Assembly: GCA_963678675.1 (NCBI GenBank)
Contig: OY783198.1
Location: forward strand, 11,666,580 to 11,730,579
Origin: Xiphydria camelus
Lineage: Eukaryota; Arthropoda; Insecta; Hymenoptera; Xiphydriidae
Direction: 5' to 3'
DNA: 64,000 bases
Shown here: piece by piece, positions 55,289-64,000 of the stretch
How positions within the stretch are numbered: the stretch's first letter is position 1
Layout: the number at the start of each line of letters is the position of its first letter
Program-made: the position numbers and the translations under genes
Notes under the pieces: generated by a model
Database searches by the model: none
Told to the model about the DNA's origin: nothing
What the model saw: only the letters and a program-made list of their open reading frames with translations

Positions 55289-56539
55289 CTAGCAAAGCCC
55301 GCGACTGCGTTCATGTAAATAAAATGAAATTTTATAAAACACAAACAACAAATGCATTAAACAGATCCGGTCGTAATTTAGAATTGGAATTTGACAGGTA
55401 CCCGATTACTTTTACTGGTCTTCCAGTCTTTCGAACAAAGCTGACGAGAGTCATATCACACTTACCTTCTAATGCGTGGGAAAGCGAACTCTGTAATTTC
55501 GTCCAGTTCGAAGACAATATACAGGCCTGGTCGTAATTTAGATTTAGAGTCGAAGAGACGCTAGGACGAAACCCATAGCTACGTGTGCAGAATTGTAAAC
55601 ACGTGTAGGGGTGCACAGGTAATTCGGTATTTAACTCTGCGCGACCCGTAACGTTTAGAATAGTTTGAGATATCGAGATGAAACAAAAAATATATCATGA
55701 CCCGTAAGCTATATTAACAAAAATGTAAATGTTCGTTTGTTCAAAATCTTAAATCTCCGAAAGTTCTTTACCGATTGCTTTGAAATTTTGACACAACGTT
55801 ACATTCGAATACACGCGTGTTTTTATATACCTACTATTTATATACCTATCACCTGTGACAGATAAAAACATACTTTTTTTTAAAAAAACAGCGCTATCTG
55901 TTGGACGTAAAAGCAACAGATAATAATAGTCCAGTCAGTGGGGGCCAAAAAAGCCTTTGCCCTACAAAAGGTGGGGTAGTAGTAATTTTTTAATATGTTG
56001 TTAAGGCCTTGACAAAAAATCCAAGTCTTTGACCTTGGGGAGGGATCGCTCGAGCCGCCATCTTGAATGAAAAGGACAAAAGATGTTTTTTTTTTCAAAA
56101 TGACTCTCCAGCGGTCGATTTTGCGACAAAAATGTTGAAATAAAAGTTAAAGAAGATAAAATTCCTCACATTTTTGGTATCATCGTTTTTTTTTATAAGT
56201 CTAATATGTTTAATAATATGTTTCGAGTTACAGCGGCGGAAAGATGAGCATTTTTCCCAAAAAAATAGTAACACTTCCCATTTTTGACGGTAAATTTCCT
56301 AAGAACAAATTACACTTACGACGAAGATATCGAAATTTTTCGATAAATCAAAAATAATATATTTATTTATAAATATCGATAAATACGACGCTATATATCA
56401 ATAAAATAAAAGTATCGATATATTTATTGCCATCTCTATACCGACGCGCATCTTTACGACTGACGGGAGTGACGGGTGACTCAGTGTGCTCGTACCAGTC
56501 GTAGCTTGTAGTTCGCCGGTTGTTACGCCACGTTTTGCT

Positions 56540-56812
56540 ATGGCAAATTCCGAAGTGAATTTGTGTTTCATTTGCGATAAACATTTAAATGAAAGTGACT
56601 CAGTTGTTGTAAAAGAGAGCGGCGTGCAGACTTCTCAAATCGAGCGAGAAATAAGGCAACCGCGCACACGTGCGTATTTTAAAAGTGTCATCCTCAGTAA
56701 ATGTGCATGCCGCATGTCAAAAGAATTATAATAATGAGAAACTGATTAGTGCGTATCTTCGTAAAATCGCTAACGCGCCTCCAGTAGCGTGAACATCACG
56801 TCGCTCTATTTT
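56540..56812 (+). pseudogene. N-terminal Cys/His part of the TE-associated protein
   Basis: The ATG at 56540 starts MANSEVNLCFICDKHLNES with a Cys-x2-Cys pair, continuing to a second frame after about 56695 reading SVNVHAACQKNYNNEKLI and SAYLRKI, then a stop. The C..C...H-x-x-x-C arrangement suggests a zinc-binding domain, and the same pattern begins a large family of uncharacterised insect proteins (recalled, not searched). A frameshift near 56695 and the stop near 56809 break it. Confidence 0.6.
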
Positions 56813-57046
56813 CCCGAGTTTTAATTTTAAAACTCAATGTTTTTTTGTGTACTGAAGAAAGTACGATGGATAACCGATTGATGGTGGCAAAAAGAATACC
56901 AAGGCCGCATAAAGACTTCGCCGATCGAAGAAGCATATGTCTGCGGATGCTCTCTTCGATGAAAGAATGTCGGTTCAAGTTTCCCAAGAAGTATTTTTAG
57001 CCAACGGAAACAATAAAACCCATCTAATTTCGATGCTGACAAAAAA

Positions 57047-57370
57047 ATGGAACAGGCTGCTATTACTGTTAAACAGGCGGAAGAAGATGCTGATGTGCTG
57101 ATTGTCAGAACAGCGATTTCCTTGTGCTCAAAATTTGATGGTGTTTTCGTAGTTGGTGAAGACGTTGATCTTCTTGTTTTGCTGACAGCATTAGCACCAT
57201 CTCAAAGTAACATATACCTTCGCAAACCAGGAATAGGCAGAATTGCTGAAAAACTATATTCCGCGAATAGTTTAAAACATGAAGAAGTGGCTGAGAATAT
57301 TCTGTTTTTCCATTAATTTAGTGGCTGCGACACGACATCGTCAATCTTCAGCCAAGGAAAAATAAAATGT
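57047..57370 (+). pseudogene. FEN/PIN-like nuclease-type core of the TE-associated protein
   Basis: Reads VKQAEEDADVLIVRTAISL, then FVVGEDVDLLVLLTALAPS, then IYLRKPGIG and, after a TAA at 57313, FSGCDTTSSIFSQGK. The clusters E-x-D-A-D and GEDVDLL resemble the acidic metal-binding motifs of FEN/XPG-type nucleases (family knowledge; structural match not tested). The same three blocks are conserved in many arthropod proteins of unknown function. The first domain half between 56812 and 57047 is frameshifted or missing, and the TAA replaces an expected histidine-alanine region, so it is inactive. Confidence 0.6.
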
Positions 57371-57522
57371 CCCTTTCATTCAGGATGGCGGCTCGAGCGG
57401 TCCCTCCGCAAGATCAAAAACTTGGATTTTTTTAAGGCCCAGACCTTAACAACGTATTAAAAAATTACTACTGCCCCACCTTTTGTAGGGCAAAATTCCC
57501 CACTGACTGGACTATAACGGGA

Positions 57523-58628
57523 AAAGTGAATAGTAATATTATGAAAGCCCATAAAGTGTCCTGTCAGATGGCGTTGGACCGGATCCGATCGGAAAATTAG
57601 GTGCCGAGAAATTTGAACTTGAATATAAAAAATCGTTTAAAAAGTGGTGTGGCGACACTAAGCTTGTATACCGCTACAGAAACCTTTTGCAAAACTGACC
57701 AAAATCCGGACAACACGCCGGGCGGAACTATGCTAGTATTATATATAAATTGTGCAAGCTTCATTAGAATTGGTTTAATCGTTTTTGAGTTAAATCCGGA
57801 CAAGCAGACAGAGAATAATTTTTAAAAAACGGGTTTCCATGCCTCAGTATTGTGTAAGTAGAGTAATATGCATATATGCAGGTATTTATTTCGAAATCAC
57901 AGTGAGATACTTCCATTTTATTTATATGACTACATGTTTAGATTACCAGGCCGCTAACGTTCGTTTTTTTATATTTAACCATCTAAAAATGTACTATTAA
58001 ATTAAGAAAATCGTAGGCGATCTCCATTACCATATTACTTTAGTTCCTAAAATAATGCAGCATGAACATTTCCGAAAGTAGGATAAGATTGCTTCAGTCG
58101 TACCGGCACCTCAATCGCATCGCAGCAATATCCCAGCCATTATATTTATCTAAATACCTGTAGCAGCTGAATAATTTATTATTAAGCCTCAAGAATGAAA
58201 ACAATTTTAAATATTTTTATCGAACGATTGCGAAAAGTAAAAAGTAAAAATAAATACACGGAGCTAGAGACATCCCACTATGAATGATGATGCTACATAG
58301 GTTATAAGGTTTTTAAAAATTCAGCAATACAATTAGCTTTTTCTTCTTTGCAAATAATTCTCAAGAATATCTAATTTCTTACAATTCTTGACTAGAAATT
58401 CCCTTTATTTAAGCCTTTTTAGCCTTTTAAATATTCCTTTTACCTGGTTTTCTCAGTAATTTTGTATAATTAAAACCATAGACGTTCGACTGATTAAAAA
58501 AAAAGCTTTTTTAATAAATTTGTTTGGCGGGCACTTAAAATGTTAGTAGCGTAGATGCGGGCAAAAGTCCGCTTCGGGGTAAGAGAGTCCGTTTTTATAC
58601 AACGCAGGTTAGAAGAAAGTCACCGACG
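57523..58628. other. AT-rich sequence, partly Helitron-like
   Basis: Up to about 57830 it continues the repeat seen at 55730-55915. From there to 58628 nothing is recognised; it forms the left flank of Transib-like element 2. Confidence 0.4.
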
Positions 58629-59216
58629 CACAGTGGGGCGAAACACCCTTAAAGTTGGCATAAATTCAAAATCGTGTATAACCGAGGTGAAATTGAATAC
58701 TTGGAGGTTTTTGGTGTCGCTGATTACGAATTCAAAGTCAAAATTTCAAAAGACAATATGGGCCAAGTGCAAGTAAAGTTGGCAAAAATTATTTCAATGG
58801 TTTGTAGCAAACCTAATGGTGAAAAAAACACTTTTTATTAGAAATTATTAATTTGTATGGAATATATAATACAAAAAGTTAAACATTACTTACTTACTTA
58901 GTTTGCAAATAAACAAAATGGTTTAATCGCAAAAATCTATCGATATGATATTTTTTACCTCCGGCACTTTTAGCTCCATTCTTATCCTAGTTTAGGATAC
59001 ACAACACGTGCAAAAAATGAAACCGATTATCATACCTCTATACGTATTACATAATACCGAATAAAACGCCAAAATGTTCTGGAATCAATGTTACACTGTA
59101 AAAAAGATTAAAATTTTTTCCGCTATTTGGCCTTTTTCGGTCTTCGTTGCCTGGACTAATCGTTTGACGGAACATCAAGAAACTATAACCTGCCAGGATA
59201 ACTTTTAAGGTCGAAG

Positions 59217-59419
59217 CACACTTAGGTGAAGCGAAGCGCCGCGACGCGCTTGAAGCGAAGCTACCACATTTTATATTTTATTGCTTTTTACGAGGTAACG
59301 TACACTTCAGCGAAGCGAAGCGAACAGAAGCGTCGCGAACTACCTCATAAGAAGCAATGAAATATGAAATAGTAGCTTCGCTTCGTGGCGCTTTGCTTCG
59401 CCTAATGTGCTTCGACCTT
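59217..59419. mobile_element. palindromic MITE rich in GAAGCGAAGCG
   Basis: Ends AAGGTCGAAGCACACTTAGG and complement. Inner GAAGCGAAGCG motifs recur in both orientations. About 200 bp, nested in Transib-like element 2. Confidence 0.75.
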
Positions 59420-59461
59420 TAGTGTTTTTCTAATACCCTGTATAAAACTACAAACAAATGG

Positions 59462-60542
59462 TAGGGGAGAAGTGGTATGAATGAGACACTTTTTTTTTAT
59501 ATGAGCTATATTTTTCTCATCTTAATAGGAAATGATCTGGGTTTCCGCCAGCTTATTTTGAACCGTGAACAATAATTGAAGCTTACGCAGAATATTATTA
59601 ATTTCAATACAAAAAAAAATTAAAACGTTTCTTTTCCAATTAAAACTAATGTCCCATTCATAACACCCATGCTTTGAATGGGACAAGACCACGTTATGAA
59701 TGGGACGAAAAAATAAATTATGCATGATCTTGTTTTACTCAGTTTTTATTGACAAAAATCTAACACAAATAAAATAATAAACCCTAAGAACTTGAATACA
59801 TAGAAACAGATAATCTTCGCTTTACCATTCCTTTCATTCTTACAAAATCTTTCCAAATTCTTTTTCGTAATGATTAAAAGAAATATGAAATCTTAAAGTA
59901 GATTGAGAGTGCGAGCTGTAGCCTCATTTCTTTCGGGTTAAGGAAGCTTCCTTAAAATCCGGTCTCTTCGCACTTCACAAATATTTTCCTCTACAGGATA
60001 CACAAACTTTTCAGAATTTCCATGGCGCCTCAAAAATTTAACTCGAAATTCAAAGTTTGTAAGCTTTTCTTCAACAACTCCAATGTAGGAAATTTTGTTC
60101 TTCTTTGTGGAAAAGTCGACTAAGACATGTCCCATTCATGACCTAAATGTGTGTCCCATTCATAGCTTGGTAACATGGCGATGTAAATATGGACACAAAA
60201 AATATAACCTTTATGTTTATTGATGCTTTCTTGTATGAAAAATATAAAATATAAAATTTCTTACTTTGACAAACTTTTCCGTTGAGATTACACGTTGAAA
60301 TGCAATTCAAGAATTAAATTTATTCATTCTTAAACTTGTGTGTGTCAGTTTTATTACAAGAAACATGCACGAATACTCACAACCTCTCACAGTTAACTGC
60401 AAACGATATATTTTTCATTCGTCACCTGCGGTACCTCCCGCGCCATATAACAGAGCAATATGGCATTAAAATATCGCGGGAGATATTTGAATTAAGCCCT
60501 GTCCCATTCGTAACATGTCCTATTCATGGCCCTTCTCCCCTA
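59462..60542 (-). mobile_element. pogo-like element nested in Transib-like 2
   Basis: Ends TAGGGGAGAAG and CTTCTCCCCTA, outermost TA. The motif ATGAATGGGAC (or its complement GTCCCATTCAT) recurs at 59650, 59695, 60127, 60150 and 60500, like subterminal binding sites. A transposase C-terminal fragment is on the minus strand (59938-60135). Confidence 0.7.
59938..60135 (-). pseudogene. pogo-like transposase C-terminal domain
   Basis: A 65-codon frame: VLVDFSTKKNKISYIGVVEE, then FEFRVKFLRRHGN, then KFVYPVEENICEV and RILRKLP before the stop. It parallels the C-terminal domain of the frame at 7660-8373 (VEF...YVGKV...IAFLR...FFWP...LLTALP). The rest of the transposase is deleted. Flanking GTCCCATTCAT motifs are in the untranslated parts. 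Confidence 0.65.
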
Positions 60543-61195
60543 CTCTTGTCAAAAACCTCCAAACCTCTCCGTTAAAAAAAACCACGATTACAAGAATTAT
60601 GTGCAGATTTGATATAAAAGCATTATCAAAATACCACGTTGCCTTTCAGAAAAGTACGTATTATAAAAAAAGGGGCAAGTATGAGCAAGAAAATCAAGTA
60701 AATCCAAGTTCTACAATAAATATTGACTGCAATAAAGCAAAAATTAATACTCGGACACCCTCAGAGCACAACTATATACTTAGTTATTTCTCAGAACGTG
60801 CTATTTCAATTAACGTAAAACACCGATTTCTTTAAAACCTTGTAAATAGTAAATATTTTTAAATTTACTCTAAACAGACTACTTAAACATTAGTACATAC
60901 CTGAGGTTGAAGGCTCCATAACACACAAATTAATTGAAAAGTAAAGTTTTTGAAATAACACAACATCAAATAAACACTATAATTCAACTGCACAGCCACT
61001 TACTACAGCTCATTGCCTCTGACTGAGTTTGTAGGAGGTGTCACATCCCCCCCTTTGGTAATAGGGCAAATTCCTTCGACCATTACCTGCGCCTGTGTGT
61101 GGGTTACACGAACATCATATCAGTTTACGTACAAACGACCTTTGATTTTTTGAATTTATGCCAACCAGGGGGGTGTTTTGCCCCACTGAGTGACG

Positions 61196-61575
61196 TTCCG
61201 TGTAGCAGTTGTCATGACTCTTTCGAGGGGTAAGGTACTCGTATACTTGAATCGTAAATTCCCGTAAGCATAGAGTTAAAAATGAGGAAAGTTTAGAAAT
61301 GATCTTTCTACTGTAATTTTTCTGACATAAACTGACATAAACTTTTAGACAAATAATAGAGTGTAAAATTGACTACCGCTTTATGATAAAAATTTTTTTG
61401 GTACGGGGCAAAAATTCGCGGCTCTCGGACGTACACTGTTAATATGTTTAGAAGCTTGTTAAGTTCTCTTATTCTTTTATTTTATTTTAAAAACTTGTCT
61501 TATTTTAATTAAAGAAGCGTTAAAAACTTATGTCTAACGAAGTTGTTGGTATTAATATGTATAGCTATCATCTAG
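61196..61575. other. right flank of Transib-like 2, unassigned
   Basis: No repeats or genes recognised. Confidence 0.4.
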
Positions 61576-62277
61576 TTAAGGGGTTATATCTAGTTGGCGG
61601 CCGAAAAAAAGGCGTGTTTTTGTGAATTTTTGTTGGGAAAATGATTGCAGGTTTCAAACTGTTTTTTTTTTCGTAGTAAAGGGTATATCCTTGACTATAT
61701 TTCATAATTTTTTTATTGGAAAACATTCACAAATGTGTAGCAGATATAATGTATTTCCCAGACCGCTGTTCAAAAAAGGCTTTCCGTGGTGACCACTGTA
61801 ACTTCCACACCAATCATCTGACATCAAAAAAGCAAATAAATTACGTTTTTGTATCGTACTATCTGGTCCTTAATCGAAGGATTTGATAAAATATTAATTT
61901 TTGAAAAAATGGTTGGCGATCGAAAGTGAGTCTAAATTTCGGTGAAAAAATCACTTCATTTTCCTTGATATAAAAAAAAGTATACATCGAAAAAAATCCT
62001 TCGATGAAGGATTGCCTTTTGATATAAAAAAAAAGTATTCAAAATTTCAAGTAAATCGGTCCACTCGTTTTTGAGATATCGTTGTCACCGATTTTGAAAA
62101 AGCCGTTTCGAGAAAAACGCGTTTAACTCCGTTGTACTTGCGTCACGCGGCTTGCAGAATGTAACTGTAAAAACGGCCGTAACGGCCGAGAATATTTTTG
62201 AAAGGTTATACTTTAAGAATCCGTCGAAAATGAAAAATCGATTTTTTCGAAAATTCTGACTAGATTTAACCCCTTAA
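61576..62277. mobile_element. TTAA-flanked MITE 3
   Basis: TTAA at 61576-61579 and 62274-62277; ends GGGGTTATATCTAGT and ACTAGATTTAACCCC. Contains GTTTCGAGAAAAACGCG, shared with TTAA element 1. No coding sequence. Confidence 0.75.
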
Positions 62278-62399
62278 GCGTTCTACTGAGTAGTTTCTTA
62301 TTTTAGTGTATAGAAAATGTAGGTATATCTAGTTACCAAAAAAAAGTGTTGTCTAGTATTGTAAAGTATTGTAAAAAAAAGTGTATCCACTGATTTATT

Positions 62400-62490
62400 T
62401 AACATCCGGACTTTTACTCCATGAATAGGATTTTTGCCCCATAGACATAGGACTTTTACCCCAACTATGGGGCAAAAGTCCTAATTTGCA
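62400..62490. repeat. short GGACTTTTGCCCC repeats
   Basis: Three direct and one inverted occurrence of GGACTTTTRCCCC-like units within 90 bp. Confidence 0.6.
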
Positions 62491-62524
62491 ACAAAAATGA
62501 AACTTAAGATATAATAGATTTATA

Positions 62525-62996
62525 TACAGGGTGTTCATTTTAAAACTTACCACCCACGTTATCTGCGTAAAGAGACATATTTCTGAAAATCGCCGAGACA
62601 CGTCAACAAAATTATTGAGGGGGAACATTTTTTATAAAAATTCGACGCCCCCCCCCCCCCCTCAACCACCTGACTCCGGGGGCGGTAACCCCAATATTCT
62701 TAAATGGAACAGGGGGTCGAGTGATACCTCATTTTAAAGGGCTTTTAATTGTGTACATTTTGACGTCCTACTTTTCAAATTTGACGTTAAAATGAGGTAT
62801 CACTCGACCCCCTGTTCCATTTAAGAATATTGGGGTTACCGCCCCCGGAGTCAGGTGGTTGAGGGGGGGGGGGCGTCGAATTTTTATAAAAAATGTTCCC
62901 CCTCAATAATTTTGTTGACGTGTCTCGGCGATTTTCAGAAATATGTCTCTTTACGCAGATAACGTGGGTGGTAAGTTTTAAAATGAACACCCTGTA
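62525..62996. mobile_element. palindromic TACAGGGTG MITE
   Basis: Ends TACAGGGTGTTCATTTT and complement with TA outside. Arms of about 215 bp are almost perfect, including a C-run (62646-62660) mirrored by a G-run (62862-62873). Loop only about 40 bp. Confidence 0.9.
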
Positions 62997-63128
62997 TAGT
63001 TTTTTTGAGTATGACCTGTAGAATAAAGTAGTAATATACATTAACTACACACATATAAAAACATTATTTAAATTCTTAAAAATGGCACAAATTCTGACAT
63101 TTATTCCTTACACTCAATATTTAGGGGT

Positions 63129-63404
63129 GTCTCAATCGCTTTTTCTGATTTTCATTTGAATAACACGGTGAAATTGTTGAATCGTTGGTTTAGTGCTAAT
63201 TCCTTCTACGGTAAAAAAATTTCCTCGTGAAATATTAGAAAAATTAAGAGTTTTAGGTGTAATTGACGTCAATTACACCTAAAACTCAATTTTTCTAATT
63301 TTTCACGGGAAAATTTTTTTACCGTAGAAGGAATTAGCACTAAACCAACGATTCAACAATTTCACCGTGTTATTCAAATGGAAATCAGGAAAAGCGATTG
63401 AGAA
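63129..63404. repeat. nearly perfect palindrome, 276 bp
   Basis: Arms meet with almost no loop at TAATTGACGTCAATTA near 63266. Ends TCTCAATCGCTTTTTCTGAT and complement. Confidence 0.9.
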
Positions 63405-63451
63405 AAAGAATTAATTGAAAAAGCTTTTTTTTGAATCAGTCTAATATACAC

Positions 63452-63622
63452 TGCTATTCATGAATGCCTGGACTTGACAGTTCTCGGGTTATCCGTGTGT
63501 GTGCTACTGTCAATTGTCGAAGTTCGAGTCCAGGCATTCATGGATAGCAGTTCTCGGGTTATCCGTGTGTGTGCTACTGTCAATTGTCGAAGTTCGGGTC
63601 CAGGCATTCATGAATAGCAGTG
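63452..63622. repeat. tandem 72-bp repeat with a leading inverted part
   Basis: Two direct units (AGTTCTCGGGTTATCCGTGT ... GTCCAGGCATTCATG) with very few differences, preceded by an inverted CACTGCTATTCATGAATGCC. Each unit has GTTCGAGTCC or GTTCGGGTCC, similar to a tRNA B box. Confidence 0.85.
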
Positions 63623-64000
63623 TACATACATTAACATATTTACCGACTAGGTATAAAAGAAACTATTTTCTCAGTGTTCTTATTCGAATATCCGCGAGCG
63701 AGATGATCGAGCAGAAATTAGCCCTCATTGTCAATTTTCCTTCAATCGCCGTGAAACGTGATTGAATAAATGCATTCAACTTTTTGTATACATGTATTTG
63801 TTGATAAAAAGTAGAAAGATTTGTACATTCGCGTTTATCCTAACTTATGCGTCGATAAAATTTAATTAAAGTGTATGGGTTGGCGTGACTTTTAATGCTC
63901 TATAGGATGAATATTTCAGATCTTTTCTAAAATGATCGATGAACAATTGTTTTCCTTGGGCTAAAATGAAAACTGCTACAACTCGATTGTCATTACATAA
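63623..64000. other. unassigned right edge
   Basis: AT-rich, no feature recognised. Confidence 0.4.

Larger units (their letters stand above)
55915..57522 (+). mobile_element. long-TIR DNA transposon carrying a FEN/PIN-like protein remnant
   Basis: Arms 55918-56095 and 57345-57518 are complementary over about 175 bp, from TAGTCCAGTCAGTGGGG through GGCGGCTCGAG. TAA on both sides may be a 3-bp target duplication. Between the arms are two pieces of one protein (56540-56812 and 57047-57370). No classical DDE transposase is present. Confidence 0.75.
55289..58300 (-). mobile_element. Helitron-like sequence split by a long-TIR element
   Basis: On minus, GCAGTCGCGGGCTTTG is followed by CTAG and T at 55289, similar to a Helitron 3' end. 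Sequence to the right (to 55915, then again from about 57523) has strings typical of arthropod repeats such as CTCCGAAAGTTCTTTACCGA and GAGTTAAATCCGGACAAGC. The 5' limit is unknown and the assignment is tentative. Confidence 0.35.
58629..61190. mobile_element. Transib-like element 2
   Basis: Starts CACAGTGGGGCGAAACACC, ends GGGTGTTTTGCCCCACTGAG (61190). Left duplication CGACG (58624-58628), right TGACG (61191-61195), one mismatch. The inverted repeat includes GGCATAAATTCAAAA. The first seven bases equal the V(D)J heptamer CACAGTG. It shares a subterminal sequence (GGTGAAATTGA...GTCGCTGATTACGA) with element 1. No transposase was found. It contains a MITE (59217) and a pogo-like element (59462). 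Confidence 0.7.

Overview
The window looks like arthropod DNA, most likely insect, made almost entirely of transposable elements and their remnants. No host gene could be recognised. It is AT-rich, with a GC-rich tract at about 43.3-45.4 kb. The coding matter is broken pieces of transposases and retroelement proteins: Mutator-like (MULE), pogo/Tigger-like, mariner-like, THAP-domain (P-element-like), a Ty3/gypsy LTR element, CR1/L2-like LINEs, and a TE-associated protein with a FEN/PIN-like acidic motif. Two further elements are classed as Transib-like by their ends alone, and two by Helitron-like ends. The first 202 bases are mostly an assembly gap.

Layout. 0.2-7.1 kb: a MULE-like pseudogene and several fold-back elements inserted into two local repeat families (here called A and B). 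7.2-8.4 kb: 3' half of a pogo-like element. 9-13.7 kb: family A copies, a tandem array, and fold-back elements. 13.7-15.2 kb: a giant palindrome carrying a THAP exon in both arms. 15.7-21.3 kb: minisatellites and palindromic MITEs. 21.3-25.7 kb: a stack of at least three nested elements (pogo-like in pogo-like, with an inverted-repeat element inside). 26.4-30.1 kb: TTAA-flanked and TA-flanked fold-back elements. 30.9-34.3 kb: a second MULE-like element with very long inverted repeats. 34.3-38.1 kb: a Ty3/gypsy element lacking most of its 5' LTR. 38.1-38.6 kb: a palindrome whose arms each hold a tRNA-Val-like sequence. 38.9-40.9 kb: a Transib-like element with 5-bp target duplications. 41.7-42.9 kb: a Helitron-like end and a MITE. 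43.3-46.4 kb: GC-rich and tandem repeats. 46.7-54.4 kb: three head-to-tail CR1/L2-like LINE copies on the minus strand. 55.3-58.5 kb: Helitron-like sequence split by a long-TIR element with the FEN/PIN-like protein remnant. 58.6-61.2 kb: a second Transib-like element with a nested pogo-like element. 61.6-63.6 kb: three more palindromic elements.

The unifying feature is structural. Around twenty elements are long, near-perfect head-to-head inverted duplications, several carrying coding fragments. Some share outer arms but have unrelated, equally palindromic inner arms. Paralogous empty sites inside the window show the order of several insertions. All family assignments rest on motifs and terminal structures read by eye; no database search was possible.
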